A DNA stretch of 54,404 nucleotides. Origin: Mesorhizobium metallidurans STM 2683. GTDB lineage: Bacteria > Pseudomonadota > Alphaproteobacteria > Rhizobiales > Rhizobiaceae. A program made the position numbers and the translations under genes. The notes beneath the pieces were generated by a model. It did no database searches and was not told where the DNA came from. It saw nothing but the letters and a program-made list of their open reading frames with translations. Location: assembly GCF_000350085.1 (NCBI RefSeq), contig NZ_CAUM01000030.1, positions 1 to 54,404 of the forward strand, given 5' to 3'. Below, in pieces: positions 1 through 9,142 of this stretch; the first letter of the stretch is position 1, and each line of letters begins with the position of its first letter.

Positions 1-488
1 GCGTGCTGCGGCGCGAGCGGCCGGAGACGCGGATCGTGCTGGCCGAGCCGGCCAACGCCCAGCTCATCGGCAGCGGCACCGCGCAGGAGCGCGGCGCCGG
101 CGGCGCGCCCGCCGCCAGCCACCCGGCCTTCGAGCCGCACCCGATCCAGGGCTGGACCCCGGATTTCATCCCTGACGTGCTGCAGGAGGCGATCGACAAG
201 AGCCTCTATGACGAGGTGATGCCCATTCCCGGACCGGAGGGCATGAAATGGGCCAAGGCGCTGGCGCAGAAGGAAGGCATCTTCACCGGCATTTCCGGTG
301 GAGCCACCTTCGCGGTGGCGCTTCAGGTGGCGGAAAAGGCGGCGCCCGGTTCGGTGATCCTGTGCATGCTTCCAGACACCGGCGAGCGTTACATGACGAC
401 GCCGCTGTTCGACGGCATCGAGGCCGAGATGGACGCCGACGAGATTGCGCTTTCGCAGTCGACGCCCGGCTGCCAGTTTCCGGCGTGA
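1..488 (+). CDS. Cysteine-synthase-like PLP enzyme, 3' part only
   Basis: The gene enters from the left edge, so only the C-terminal ~160 residues are visible, read in the frame beginning at base 3. It belongs to the cysteine synthase/O-acetylserine sulfhydrylase branch of fold-type II PLP enzymes, recognised by HPIQGWTPDFIPD followed by GISGGATFAVALQVAEKA and an LPDTGERYMTT ending. The active-site lysine would lie upstream, outside the window. The tail EIALSQSTPGCQFPA goes beyond a minimal CysK. It ends 25 bp before the PLP decarboxylase on the same strand, so the two probably form an operon. The true substrate may be O-acetylserine or a related beta-substituted serine. Confidence 0.85.
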   Translation, partial: VLRRERPETRIVLAEPANAQLIGSGTAQERGAGGAPAASHPAFEPHPIQGWTPDFIPDVLQEAIDKSLYDEVMPIPGPEGMKWAKALAQKEGIFTGISGGATFAVALQVAEKAAPGSVILCMLPDTGERYMTTPLFDGIEAEMDADEIALSQSTPGCQFPA

Positions 489-513
489 CCGCGGCTTACC
501 GGGAGCGACCTGC

Positions 514-2043
514 ATGGATACGCCGTCGGGATTCGCCGCCACGACCGCCGAGGAAACGCTTGACCCCTCGGACTGGGCCGATGTGCAGATCCTGTCGCAT
601 CGGATCGTCGACGATGCCGTCGCTTACCTGCGCGATGTCAGAGAGCGGCCAGTGTGGCGGGAGATGCCTGGAGATGTGAGGGACTTCTTCACCGCGTCCC
701 TGCCGCAATCGCCAACGCCGCTGGCCGATGTCTATGGCGACGTGGTCGAGAGACTGATGGCCTATCCGATGGGCAATATCCATCCGCGCTTCTGGGCCTG
801 GTACATGGGGTCGAGCAATTTCACCGGCGCGCTCGGTGATTTCCTGGCGGCGATCCAGGGCTCCAATCTCGGCGGCGGCAACCATGCCGCCGCCCTGATG
901 GACAGCCAGGTCGTCGACTGGCTGAAGCAGATGCTGGGTTTTCCCCAATCCGCCAGTGGCACGCTGGTCAGCGGCGGCTCGATGGCCAACATCATCGGGC
1001 TGACCGTGGCGCGCAACGCCAAGGCCGGCGTCGACGTGCGCGAGTATGGCGTCGCGGCAATCGCCAAGCCGCTGCGCTTCTACGGCTCGGACCAGCTCCA
1101 TTCCTGCCACCGCAAGGCGATGGAAGCGCTCGGCCTCGGCAACCGGGCGCTGCGGCGCATCCCGACCGATGCCGGATTGCGGATCGACATCGACGCGTTG
1201 CGCAAGGCGATCGCCGAGGACCGCAAGGCAGGCTTCAAGCCGGCCTGCGTCATCGGCACGGCAGGCACCGTCAACACCGGCGCGGTCGACGATCTGCAGG
1301 CGCTGGCAAGGCTGGCCGCGAAAGAGGATCTCTGGTTCCATGTCGACGGCTGCATCGGCGCCCTGATCGCCATTGCGCCGGAAAATGCCCATCGTGTCGC
1401 CGGCATCGAACGCGCCCATTCCATCGCGCTCGATCCGCACAAATGGCTGCACGCGCCGTTCGAGGTCGGCTGCGCGCTGGTCAGGGACGGTGCCTCGCAC
1501 CGCAATGCGTTCGCGGTGACGCCGGAATATCTGGAATCGACGCCACGCGGGCTCGCCTCCGGACAATGGCTGCATGATTACGGCCTGCAGACCTCACGCG
1601 GCTTTCGCGCGCTAAAGGTGTGGATGGCGTTGAAGGAGCACGGCATCGAAAAATTCGGCCGGCTGATCGACCAGAACATCGCCCAGGGCTACATTCTCGC
1701 CGGGCAGATCGAGGCCGAGCCGGCCCTCGAGTTGACGGCGCCGACCAGCATCAACATCGTCTGTTTTCGCTACCGCGGCGACGGGCTGGCGGGCGAGGCG
1801 CTGAAGGCGCTCAACACCGAGATCATGCTGAGGCTGCAGGAAGAAGGCATCGCCGCCCTTTCCGACACGACGGTGCATGGCCAGCATTGCCTCAGGGTGG
1901 CGATCAACAATCACCGCACCCGGCGCGAGGATCTGGATCTGCTGGTGCGGGAAACGGTTCGTCTCGGGCGGGAGATTTCAAGGTCGGACGCAGCTCTCCC
2001 TTCTCCCCTTGTGGGAGAAGGTGGCCGCGAAGCGGCCGGATGA
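514..2043 (+). CDS. PLP-dependent amino acid decarboxylase (group II, aromatic-L-amino-acid decarboxylase-like)
   Basis: A 509-residue fold-type I PLP decarboxylase. HPRFWAWYMGSS lies in the N-terminal part, SGGSMANIIGL lies in the cofactor domain, and the Schiff-base lysine is K310 in DPHKW. The family removes the carboxylate of aromatic or related L-amino acids; the substrate cannot be told from sequence. The start at 514 is chosen because GGGAG sits about 8 bp upstream; an in-frame ATG at 445 would run into the upstream gene. The last ~15 residues ([15 protein letters not shown]) and the stop codon are encoded by a palindromic repeat beginning at 1998, so the native C-terminus has been replaced. 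It probably forms an operon with the cysteine-synthase-like gene. Confidence 0.88.
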   Translation: MDTPSGFAATTAEETLDPSDWADVQILSHRIVDDAVAYLRDVRERPVWREMPGDVRDFFTASLPQSPTPLADVYGDVVERLMAYPMGNIHPRFWAWYMGSSNFTGALGDFLAAIQGSNLGGGNHAAALMDSQVVDWLKQMLGFPQSASGTLVSGGSMANIIGLTVARNAKAGVDVREYGVAAIAKPLRFYGSDQLHSCHRKAMEALGLGNRALRRIPTDAGLRIDIDALRKAIAEDRKAGFKPACVIGTAGTVNTGAVDDLQALARLAAKEDLWFHVDGCIGALIAIAPENAHRVAGIERAHSIALDPHKWLHAPFEVGCALVRDGASHRNAFAVTPEYLESTPRGLASGQWLHDYGLQTSRGFRALKVWMALKEHGIEKFGRLIDQNIAQGYILAGQIEAEPALELTAPTSINIVCFRYRGDGLAGEALKALNTEIMLRLQEEGIAALSDTTVHGQHCLRVAINNHRTRREDLDLLVRETVRLGREISRSDAALPSPLVGEGGREAAG

Positions 2044-2138
2044 GGGTGTTCCAGGAAACACCGACGCCTCATTCTGTCCAACACCCCTCAACCGTCTTGG
2101 CGCTACGCGCCAATCCACCTCCCACAAGGGGAGAAGGG
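1998..2138. repeat. Family B palindromic repeat, copy 1
   Basis: A 141-bp element bounded by a perfect 20-bp inverted repeat (1998-2017 and 2119-2138, beginning CCCTTCTCCCCTTGTGGGAG). Each arm also contains its own small hairpin. A second copy with the same ends lies at 26703-26849. The left arm overlaps the decarboxylase coding end, and the right arm ends 11 bp before the stop of the convergent ABC binding-protein gene. Placed this way, it could also act as a bidirectional transcript-end structure. Confidence 0.85.
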
Positions 2139-2149
2139 AAGACCCGCGA

Positions 2150-3790
2150 TCACGCCTCAATCCAGACCTTCTCGAAATGCTGCTCGAGCGACTGGTGCTG
2201 CTCGCAGCCGTGCACGCCCTTGCGATAGGTGCGGAAGACCGAGCGCCAGTAAGGCTGGATGATGATGCCGGAATCGCGCAGGTTCTGCTCGATCCTGGCC
2301 ATGATCTCCTTGCGCGCGGCGGCATCGGGAGTGGCCAGCGCCTTGTCGAGCAAAGTGTCGAATTCGGGATCGGCGTAGGCGCTTTCGTTCCAGGCGGCGC
2401 CCGACTTATAGGCGAGCGCCAGCACCTGGACGCCGAGCGGCCGGCCGAGCCATTCGGTGCAGGAGAAGGGATATTTGCTCCAGTCGTTCCAGAAGGTCGC
2501 CGCCGGCAGCACGGTGCGCTTGACCTTCAGACCGGCCTCGCGCATCTGCGCGGCAATCGCATCGCCGCTCGTCTTCTGCCAGTCGACATCGACCGAGATG
2601 AGGTCGAATTCATGATCGGCCTTGCCGGCCTCGGCGAGCAGCGCCTTGGCCTCGTCGACCTTGCGCACGGCCGGCCCGATATCGGCATATTCGGCATGCA
2701 TCGGCCCGACATGGTGGTTTTCGGCCGGCTTGCCCCGGTTGTCGATGCCAAGCTTCAGCACCGCGGTGTTGTCGACCGAAAGCTGGGCGGCGCGCCGCAC
2801 CTTGACGTCGTCGTAAGGCGGATTGCCGACATTGAAGCGTGCGACCAGGGTCGAGCCGGTGGCGAGTTCCGAATTCTGAAGCTCCATCTGTTCGGTCTGC
2901 GAGACCGTGTCGGCGGCGGTTTCGTGGTTGGTGTCGATCTCGCCGGATTCGAAGGCCGACAGCATGGCATTGGGATCGGAGCCGTAGTCGACCCATTTGA
3001 TGCCGTCGAGGTAGAAGTCGCCCTTCCACCACGGTTTGTCCTTGCGGCGGACCTCGGCGCCGGTTTCGGCGTCCCATGACACGAGTTCGCAAGGCCCGGT
3101 GGTGATCGCCAGCGCCTTCAGCGGATCGGCGTCGCCCTCGTAGGAGCGATGCATGATCAGTCCGGGATAGTCTGCCACGCCGGCGATCAGCGAAATGTCG
3201 GGCTTCGGCAGGTTGAGCTTGATGGTGAAGTCGTCGACACGCTCGATGCCGCCATCGACGGCCTTCTTGGTGTCGGCGTTGACCAGCGCGCCGAGGCGCG
3301 CGGCGACCGAATTGCCGGCGACGGAAGCATCGCACCAGCGCGTGAGGTTGTGGACGACATCGTCGGCATTGAAAGTGTCGCCGTTCGACCAGGTTATGCC
3401 CTTGCGGACATGCAGCGTGATCGTGCGTGCGTCGTCGCTGGTCTCCCAGCTCTCCAGCAGCCATGGCTCGAAGGTGAAATCGCGGTTCCAGCGGACCAGA
3501 TATTCGTTGCACTGACGGGCGATATTGGACATTTCGACGCCGTCGAAGGTGCGCGGATCCTTGAAGCCCTTGACGTTCATGGCGACGCGCAGCACGCCGC
3601 CGCGCTTCGGCTCCTCGGCCCTGGCCGGGGACGGCGCCAGGCCGCCCAGCGCCAGCGCGCCGGCGGCGCTGACGCCGAGTGCCGCCATGGTGGCGAGATA
3701 TTCGCGCCGATTCATCTGGCCCTTCCTGAACCCGTCGGCGACGGGTTCGGCCCGCGGATGCAACGATCTGCCGGTCAACATGAATTTCAT
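2150..3790 (-). CDS. ABC transporter periplasmic substrate-binding protein, peptide/opine/nickel type (SBP family 5)
   Basis: A 546-residue extracytoplasmic solute-binding protein of the DppA/OppA class. The export signal is of Tat type: [13 protein letters not shown] followed by an Ala/Gly-rich stretch and an ARA-EE cleavage region. The mature part begins GGVLRVAMN and contains the family's [26 protein letters not shown] segment. The start at 3790 has a GGGGAA motif upstream; a second start at 3715 (MNRREYL) also has a GGAAGG site and would give a more usual Tat signal. No permease or ATPase gene lies next to it, so it must borrow a transporter or act as an orphan. It is last in a minus-strand operon after the M24 enzyme, the cysteine hydrolase and the alpha/beta hydrolase. 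Confidence 0.88.
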   Translation of the reverse strand: MKFMLTGRSLHPRAEPVADGFRKGQMNRREYLATMAALGVSAAGALALGGLAPSPARAEEPKRGGVLRVAMNVKGFKDPRTFDGVEMSNIARQCNEYLVRWNRDFTFEPWLLESWETSDDARTITLHVRKGITWSNGDTFNADDVVHNLTRWCDASVAGNSVAARLGALVNADTKKAVDGGIERVDDFTIKLNLPKPDISLIAGVADYPGLIMHRSYEGDADPLKALAITTGPCELVSWDAETGAEVRRKDKPWWKGDFYLDGIKWVDYGSDPNAMLSAFESGEIDTNHETAADTVSQTEQMELQNSELATGSTLVARFNVGNPPYDDVKVRRAAQLSVDNTAVLKLGIDNRGKPAENHHVGPMHAEYADIGPAVRKVDEAKALLAEAGKADHEFDLISVDVDWQKTSGDAIAAQMREAGLKVKRTVLPAATFWNDWSKYPFSCTEWLGRPLGVQVLALAYKSGAAWNESAYADPEFDTLLDKALATPDAAARKEIMARIEQNLRDSGIIIQPYWRSVFRTYRKGVHGCEQHQSLEQHFEKVWIEA

Positions 3791-3945
3791 TATCGTTCCC
3801 CTGTTGTTGGGCGCCCCGGCCGATCGGCAGACGCGGGAGACGGATGCGATCGCCGGAGCGCCATTGCCTCGGGGATGATAGGGCGAGCTTCCGCGGTGGA
3901 GTGTTCTGACTTCCGCAGTTCTTGTGCGCTGTTCCGCATACGCGC

Positions 3946-4917
3946 TCAGTACGGCCAGTCGCCTTTGCCGAGTGCGGCGATGGCCGCAATGATACGGGCG
4001 AAGGCTTGGCCGGCCCGCGGCACGGTCCTGCGGGCGCGCAGGAAACTGTGCACGAGGCGGGGCTCCTCGCGCCACCAGGCGCGGCCGCCGGCGGCAAGGA
4101 TGCGGTCGCGATAGGCCTCGCCGTCGGACGACAGCGGATCGCACTCGGCGGTGATGATGAAGGTCGGCGGCAGGCCGGAGAAATTGCTGCCACTCAGCGG
4201 CGAAAAGGTCGGATCGTCGGGCGGCTGTGCCCTGGCGGAGCGGACGTCGCGGTAGAATTCGATATCACTGAGCGTCAGCAGCGGCGCTGCGGCGTGCTCG
4301 ACATAGGAGCCGGTGTTCTCGTCGCCGCCGAGGCCGGGATAGATCAGCACCTGACCGATCGCAGGATGCCGGCGCGATGCGTGCGCGACCGCGGCGGCAA
4401 GATTGCCGCCGGCGCTCTCGCCGCAGAGCACGATCGGCAGATCGTTCGTCGCAGCGGCATGCTCGAACACGGCCAGCGCATCGTCGAAGGCGGCCGGATG
4501 CAAATGTTCGGGCGCCAGCCGGTAATCGGCTGACAGGACATCAAAATCGGTGCCGGCGCAGATCTCGGCGCAGATGTCGTCATGGCTGTCGAGCCCGCCG
4601 AGGATGAAGCCGCCGCCGTGATAATAGACGACCGTTGCCTGCGGCGTCCCGCCCGCCATCCGGTAGCGCCGGACCGGGATCGCGTGGTCGCCGGCGGCAA
4701 CCGTTCCGTCGCTGGCCTCGACTCCTGCCGGGTAGGCCTCGCGGAACGCCCGGCACATCTTGTCATAGACCATCCGCTGCCTGTCGATCGGCAGATCGGT
4801 GATTTCGGGCGGATACCAGCCATTGACCCGGTCTATGTAGTCCCACAGCGCGGCATCGAGCCGGGTGGCGTATTTCCCCCGGCTGGGCTTTTCCCGGCGC
4901 TCGACATCCATTGCCAT
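3946..4917 (-). CDS. Alpha/beta hydrolase, hormone-sensitive-lipase family
   Basis: An esterase-type hydrolase of about 323 residues. The oxyanion motif HGGGF (residues ~100-104), the nucleophile motif GESAGG, the Asp region [10 protein letters not shown] and the His region LVHSFLR give the full HSL-family catalytic set. It is predicted to be cytosolic and acts on short carboxylic esters or amides; the actual substrate is unknown. The start is uncertain. An ATG at 4947 would overlap the upstream hydrolase by 14 bp, and 4917 or 4911 avoid this; no strong ribosome-binding site decides it. It lies 16 bp downstream of the cysteine hydrolase, so co-transcription is likely. Confidence 0.87.
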   Translation of the reverse strand: MAMDVERREKPSRGKYATRLDAALWDYIDRVNGWYPPEITDLPIDRQRMVYDKMCRAFREAYPAGVEASDGTVAAGDHAIPVRRYRMAGGTPQATVVYYHGGGFILGGLDSHDDICAEICAGTDFDVLSADYRLAPEHLHPAAFDDALAVFEHAAATNDLPIVLCGESAGGNLAAAVAHASRRHPAIGQVLIYPGLGGDENTGSYVEHAAAPLLTLSDIEFYRDVRSARAQPPDDPTFSPLSGSNFSGLPPTFIITAECDPLSSDGEAYRDRILAAGGRAWWREEPRLVHSFLRARRTVPRAGQAFARIIAAIAALGKGDWPY

Positions 4918-4933
4918 CGCGGTCCGCACAGTA

Positions 4934-5614
4934 TCAGAGCTCTGCATAGAGCCGGGCCGCATTTTCGTAGGTGAAGCGCAGCGGCACCGAGCCTTCGACC
5001 TGCCAGACGGTTACGCTTTCGCCGGAAAGCAGCCGGCAGGCGCCGTCAGTATCGGTGACCGCGCCGCCATAGAGCCGGTTGGCAAGGTTGAGGATTGCGG
5101 TCTGATGCATGGCCGCACTGCCGCTGCCGCAAGCGTCCTTGACCAGAAGCACGCGAAAGCCTGAAGCGACCGCGTCCCTGACGGTGGCGTCGATGCAGGC
5201 CTCGGTCCAGACGCCGGCGACAACCAGCCATTCGATGCCGCGCGCCTTGAGTTCGCCTGCCGCGGGGCCGCTGCGGAAGGCGCTGGCCTCGGCCTTGATC
5301 CGCAAGGCTTCACCATCCGCCGGCGCGACCTCGTGGCAGATCGCGGTCAACGGATCGTCCTTGTCGGAGAAGGCCGACTTGCCGTCGGCCTCGACCGGGT
5401 GGAACGGCCGGTCCTGGGCGCCGAGATCGACGATATAGGCCCAGTGATGGAGCGGCACGCCGCTCGCCCGCGCCGCCGCCTGCAGGCGCTGGACATTGGC
5501 GAGGATTTTTTCATAGCCATCGACGAGATAGCGCTGGTCCTGCCGGTGCTCCTCCTGCAGATCGATGAAGACGGCGGCCACCGCGCCGCGCCGGATCGCG
5601 ATCGGGCTCTTCAT
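4934..5614 (-). CDS. Isochorismatase-family cysteine hydrolase
   Basis: A 226-residue protein with the Asp-Lys-Cys triad of the family: D18 in FIDLQEE, K107 in RIKAEASAF and C140 in GVWTEACIDAT. Relatives include nicotinamidase, N-carbamoylsarcosine amidase and isochorismatase. The ORF alone does not say which, but hydrolysis of an amide or carbamoyl group would suit a catabolic operon. The gene starts 12 bp after the M24 gene stop and ends close to the start of the alpha/beta hydrolase. Confidence 0.9.
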   Translation of the reverse strand: MKSPIAIRRGAVAAVFIDLQEEHRQDQRYLVDGYEKILANVQRLQAAARASGVPLHHWAYIVDLGAQDRPFHPVEADGKSAFSDKDDPLTAICHEVAPADGEALRIKAEASAFRSGPAAGELKARGIEWLVVAGVWTEACIDATVRDAVASGFRVLLVKDACGSGSAAMHQTAILNLANRLYGGAVTDTDGACRLLSGESVTVWQVEGSVPLRFTYENAARLYAEL

Positions 5615-5626
5615 CTCAGCTGGTCC

Positions 5627-6922
5627 TCATGCCAGAAAATCATCCTCATAGGGGAAGCGCGACAGAAGCTCGGTGCCGGTGTCGGTGATCAGGATCTCGT
5701 CCTCCAGCTTGACGCCTTCGCGGCCGCCCTTCTCGCCGATATAGCTCTCGACGCTGACCACCATGCCGGGAACGATGATACCGTCGCGGCCATAGGTCTC
5801 GTAGTCCATGGCGTGCGCAATGAACGGCGTCTCGCCATGCATGCCGACGCCATGCATGACCGAGGTATAGCGCTGGTCGACGAAGCGGTCGGGGATCTTC
5901 CAGGCCTTTTCGGCGATTTCGCGAAACGCCATGCCCGGCCTGACGACCCCGATATTGTGCTGAACCTGGTCATACGCCATGCGGTAGAGCGATTTCTGGT
6001 AATCGGTCGGCTTTCCCGGCCCGCAGCGGAAAGTGCGCGAGAAGTCCGAATAGTAACCGTAGCAGCCGATCGTGTCGGTATCGAGCGCCAAAAGCTCGCC
6101 GGGCCGGATCTTGCGGCCGCTCGCCTCGTTGAACCAGGGGTTGGTGCGCTGGCCGGAGGTCAGCAGCCGCGTCTCGATGAACTCGCCGCCCTGGCGGATC
6201 ACCTCGCCATACATGATGGCGAACAGGTCGTTTTCGGACACGCCGGGCTTGATCGCCTCGCGCACCGCCGAGACGGCGGCTTCGGCGCCGGCCATCGACA
6301 CTTGCAGGCATTTGACTTCCTCGGGTGTCTTCACGGCCCGCACGGCCAGGATCTCGCCCTGGCAATCCCTGACCTCGCAGCCGCGCTTTTCCAAGGCGAG
6401 GGCCTGCAAATGGCTGCAGCGGTCGAGCCCGAGCTTCATCGAGCCGCCGCCGTGCTGCTTGAGGAGTTCGGTGATCTCGTCGGCGAAGGGACCGGCGGTC
6501 TCGTCGTCGCGGCCCGACACCGAAGACCAGACCAGCTTGGAGGGCCGCGCCTCGTCGATCGTGTCGAGCACCATGGAGACATGGTAGCTCTGCGGATATT
6601 CGAACAGCACGATCGGCCCGACGGTCGGGATGAAGAAGTAGCGGGTCGAGTTGCGCAGGAAATAGCCGAACATGTTGCGCGAGCCGGTGGCGTAGCGCTG
6701 GTTATAGGGGTCGAACAGAACGACGCCGCCATAGCCGGCCTCGCGCATCCAGGCGCGCAGTTTGGCGAGACGGCCCTTGCGCAGCGCATCCGCGTCGATG
6801 AAGGACGGTTCGGTATCCGACAGCCACATGCCGCCGGCCGGATCGGCGGCCGCCGGGTGGCGCATGCGGTCCTTGAAATCCACATCCTCGGTACTGTCGG
6901 GGTCGAAAACGACGATGCTCAT
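5627..6922 (-). CDS. M24-family metalloenzyme, DddP-like (creatinase/aminopeptidase P fold)
   Basis: A 431-residue pita-bread-fold protein. The five usual metal ligands are present: D283 (LALDTDT), D293 (YSDFSRT), H357 (VMHGVGMHG), E392 (SVESYIG) and E407 (KLEDEI). From memory, the segments IETRLLTSGQRTNPWF and MHGVG, and the KLED end, resemble the DMSP lyase DddP more than proline peptidases. However, the position of the DddP catalytic Asp (six residues after the ligand His) is G363 here. It is the first gene of the minus-strand operon and has a strong AGGAGG site 6 bp before the start. It could be a lyase or hydrolase acting on a small onium compound or amide. Confidence 0.82.
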   Translation of the reverse strand: MSIVVFDPDSTEDVDFKDRMRHPAAADPAGGMWLSDTEPSFIDADALRKGRLAKLRAWMREAGYGGVVLFDPYNQRYATGSRNMFGYFLRNSTRYFFIPTVGPIVLFEYPQSYHVSMVLDTIDEARPSKLVWSSVSGRDDETAGPFADEITELLKQHGGGSMKLGLDRCSHLQALALEKRGCEVRDCQGEILAVRAVKTPEEVKCLQVSMAGAEAAVSAVREAIKPGVSENDLFAIMYGEVIRQGGEFIETRLLTSGQRTNPWFNEASGRKIRPGELLALDTDTIGCYGYYSDFSRTFRCGPGKPTDYQKSLYRMAYDQVQHNIGVVRPGMAFREIAEKAWKIPDRFVDQRYTSVMHGVGMHGETPFIAHAMDYETYGRDGIIVPGMVVSVESYIGEKGGREGVKLEDEILITDTGTELLSRFPYEDDFLA

Positions 6923-7055
6923 GGGTGCCTCCTGGAAGCCCTGAACATAGCCCCGCGCCGCAAGGAGCTTGTGCGGAACACCGCAGATGTCGTGCGGAAT
7001 ACCGCAGCTGCTTTACCTTCCAGCAAGGTCGGTGACTAGCCCTAAGCCCCGCGCG

Positions 7056-7279
7056 TTCGTTATCCTAGGGCGTAGCGACGCGAAGCGGAGCGCAGACCCT
7101 GGGATCCATGCCGTGATATCTGCCGAAGAACGCAACGGCTCAAAGTGGCCGATCGAGGAACGAATGCGGACAGGTGATGTTCGATTCTGGTCGGCCTTCG
7201 TATGCCACAGATGTCACGGCATGGATCCTGGGGTCTGCGCCGCGTCGCTTCGCTCCTTGCTCCGCCCCAGGATGACGAA
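7056..7279. repeat. Family A long inverted-repeat element, copy 1
   Basis: A 224-bp element running from TTCGTTATCC to GGATGACGAA with imperfect ~60-bp arms carrying the shared words GGATCCATGCCGTGA and its complement, separated by a ~95-bp spacer. It is the only structure in the 451-bp gap between the M24 gene and the GlxA-type regulator. Other copies are at 11890, 23344 (with a gene), 31146 and 46414. Confidence 0.85.
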
Positions 7280-7373
7280 GGGAGGGCTTCGGCCAATCTC
7301 CAGGGTTTGCGATTTGCCGCTGAAAGCAACTACCGACATTCGCTGCCGATCGGCATCCAACCACTGCGCAAAA

Positions 7374-8351
7374 CTAATGCCGCCGCATCACCTTCGGCGC
7401 ATGCCCATGCTCCTCCCTGAACGCCCGCGCAAAACTTGACATCGAAGCAAAACCGCAGGCCAGCGCCACGTCGCGCACCATCAGCTTGGAATGCGCCAGG
7501 AGATTGGCGGCGCGCTTCAGCCGGAGGCGGCGGTAATAGCCGTTGGGCGAGATATCGAGCTCGGCGCGGAAATTGCGTTCGAGCTTGTCGGAGGAGACGC
7601 CGAGCCTGGCGGCAAGGTCGGTCATGCCGAGCCGTTCCTCCACCGCATCCTCCATGATGGCGATGGCCGACAGCACCAGCTCGTTCTGGACGCCGGTGCG
7701 CAGGCGCAGCGGCATCAGCTTGCGGTCGACACTCGATCGAAGCGGACTGTGCACGAACCATTCGGCGATGCCGGCGGCAAGCTCGGCGCCATAGTCCGAT
7801 GCAACGATCTCCAGCATCATGTCGAGGCTGCCGACGCCGCCGGCCGAGGTGAAGCGCTTGCGGTCGATGACGTAGAGATCGCGCCTGAGCTCGATATCCG
7901 GAAAGGCTTCGGTGAAAGCCGACTGGCTGGTCCAGTGCAAGGTGCAGGCATGGCCGTCGAGCAGGCCGGCCCGGGCGAGGAAGAAGGCCGCATCCGCCAC
8001 CGCGCCGATATGGGCGCCGCCGCGCAGGCTCTTGCGGATCCAGTTCACCGCCTCCTCGGCGACGAGATGATCGGCGTCGCCGCCCGAACAGACGACGATG
8101 CGGTCGACCTTCGGCGCATCGCCGGCAAAGAAGCCGGGCTGGATGACGACGCCGTTCGAGGCCTCGACCGCACCCTTGTCGGCGCCGACGATGATCCAGC
8201 GATAGCAATTTTTCTTCGACAGCACGTTGGCGGCGCGCAACGGTTCGATGACCGAGCTGAACGCCATCATCGGAAAGCCGGGGAAGACGAGCACGGCGAA
8301 GGTGAGCGGGGCGTCGGTCTGTTGTGGTGGCTGACGCGTGGAGACAGTCAT
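7374..8351 (-). CDS. GlxA-family transcriptional regulator (DJ-1/PfpI-like domain plus AraC HTH)
   Basis: A 325-residue two-domain regulator. Residues ~15-190 form a class I glutamine-amidotransferase/DJ-1-like sensor (FAVLVFPGFPMMAFSSVIEPLRAAN). At the usual nucleophile region it reads GAVADAAFFLARAGLLDG with no cysteine, so it should sense rather than catalyse. Residues ~225-325 form the AraC HTH (LGVSSDKLERNFRAELDISP, ending GFASMSSFARAFREEHG). Relatives such as GbdR and CdhR respond to glycine betaine, carnitine or arginine metabolites. It lies upstream of the DddP-like operon on the same strand, so it is a plausible regulator of it; this is inference from position. Confidence 0.9.
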   Translation of the reverse strand: MTVSTRQPPQQTDAPLTFAVLVFPGFPMMAFSSVIEPLRAANVLSKKNCYRWIIVGADKGAVEASNGVVIQPGFFAGDAPKVDRIVVCSGGDADHLVAEEAVNWIRKSLRGGAHIGAVADAAFFLARAGLLDGHACTLHWTSQSAFTEAFPDIELRRDLYVIDRKRFTSAGGVGSLDMMLEIVASDYGAELAAGIAEWFVHSPLRSSVDRKLMPLRLRTGVQNELVLSAIAIMEDAVEERLGMTDLAARLGVSSDKLERNFRAELDISPNGYYRRLRLKRAANLLAHSKLMVRDVALACGFASMSSFARAFREEHGHAPKVMRRH

Positions 8352-8465
8352 GGGGTGCTCATCGCAACTCAGTCAGGCTTTATATATCCACGACGTTCCA
8401 AATCCATACAATCTGCATTCGTACAGGTGCGCTATCGAAGCTCAGCGGGCCTTATCTGCATTCGC

Positions 8466-8930
8466 TCAGACTCCAGTTCGCGCGCTGTTGTTCTTCGGTT
8501 GCGTAGGCGGCGGTGGGACTACCGCTTTTGTGCTTTCTCCCGTCGCCTCGGCGGGGACCAGGGTTATGACTGCAGGGTTCGGAAAATGATCAAGCGTCGC
8601 GCCAGTCACCGCATCGACACCTACGCCAATCACGCCTCCAACCAAAATGTTTCCGGCGAGCCCTGCGGCGCCGTTTCCGCTCATCTTGGTACCGATGTAG
8701 ATGCTGCCTGGCTTGTAGCCTTCCTTCTCGCCAAAGGCAGTGAAGCCTTCCTTTCGGCTTACTTCAACAGTGCAGGGGGACGCCGGACAGGAGTGCCCAA
8801 GCGATGTTCTTATCGCCGCATCCGGCGGCTCTGAGTTTACGGAAACCTTTTCTGTCGTTCCACGCACTACCGATGCGCAGCCGGAAACAGCAAGCGCGGC
8901 CGCCAAGGCGGCCGGAATACACAGCTTCAT
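8466..8930 (-). CDS. Small predicted lipoprotein with PEGA-like region
   Basis: A 154-residue protein starting MKLCIPAALAAALAVSGCAS, a clear type II signal with lipobox VSGC, so it should be lipid-anchored. The following part (TTEKVSVNSEPPDAAIRTS, then PCTVEVSRKEGF) looks like a PEGA-type beta domain, and a glycine-rich stretch (GAAGLAGNILVGGVIGVGVDAVTGA) could insert in or lie on a membrane. The C-terminus is proline-rich. The start at 8930 has a GGGG run upstream. Function unknown; it stands alone between the GlxA-type regulator and the transsulfuration genes. Confidence 0.75.
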   Translation of the reverse strand: MKLCIPAALAAALAVSGCASVVRGTTEKVSVNSEPPDAAIRTSLGHSCPASPCTVEVSRKEGFTAFGEKEGYKPGSIYIGTKMSGNGAAGLAGNILVGGVIGVGVDAVTGATLDHFPNPAVITLVPAEATGESTKAVVPPPPTQPKNNSARTGV

Positions 8931-9142
8931 TTGAAATTCCCCCCAAAACACTCATGACGCAACTTCCGCGCGCATGCAAGGGGACAAGACAAGGCCTGCT
9001 GAGATGTACAGTTTTTCTCGCTCGGCAATGTAGTCATAGCCCGCCGGGGCTAGGTGAGGGCGGCGCAAACCTCGACGAATGGTCACCTTTCATACGGGCG
9101 GGCGATGTCACTCGCCAGAAGTGATTGCCCCTGAACGGTCCC

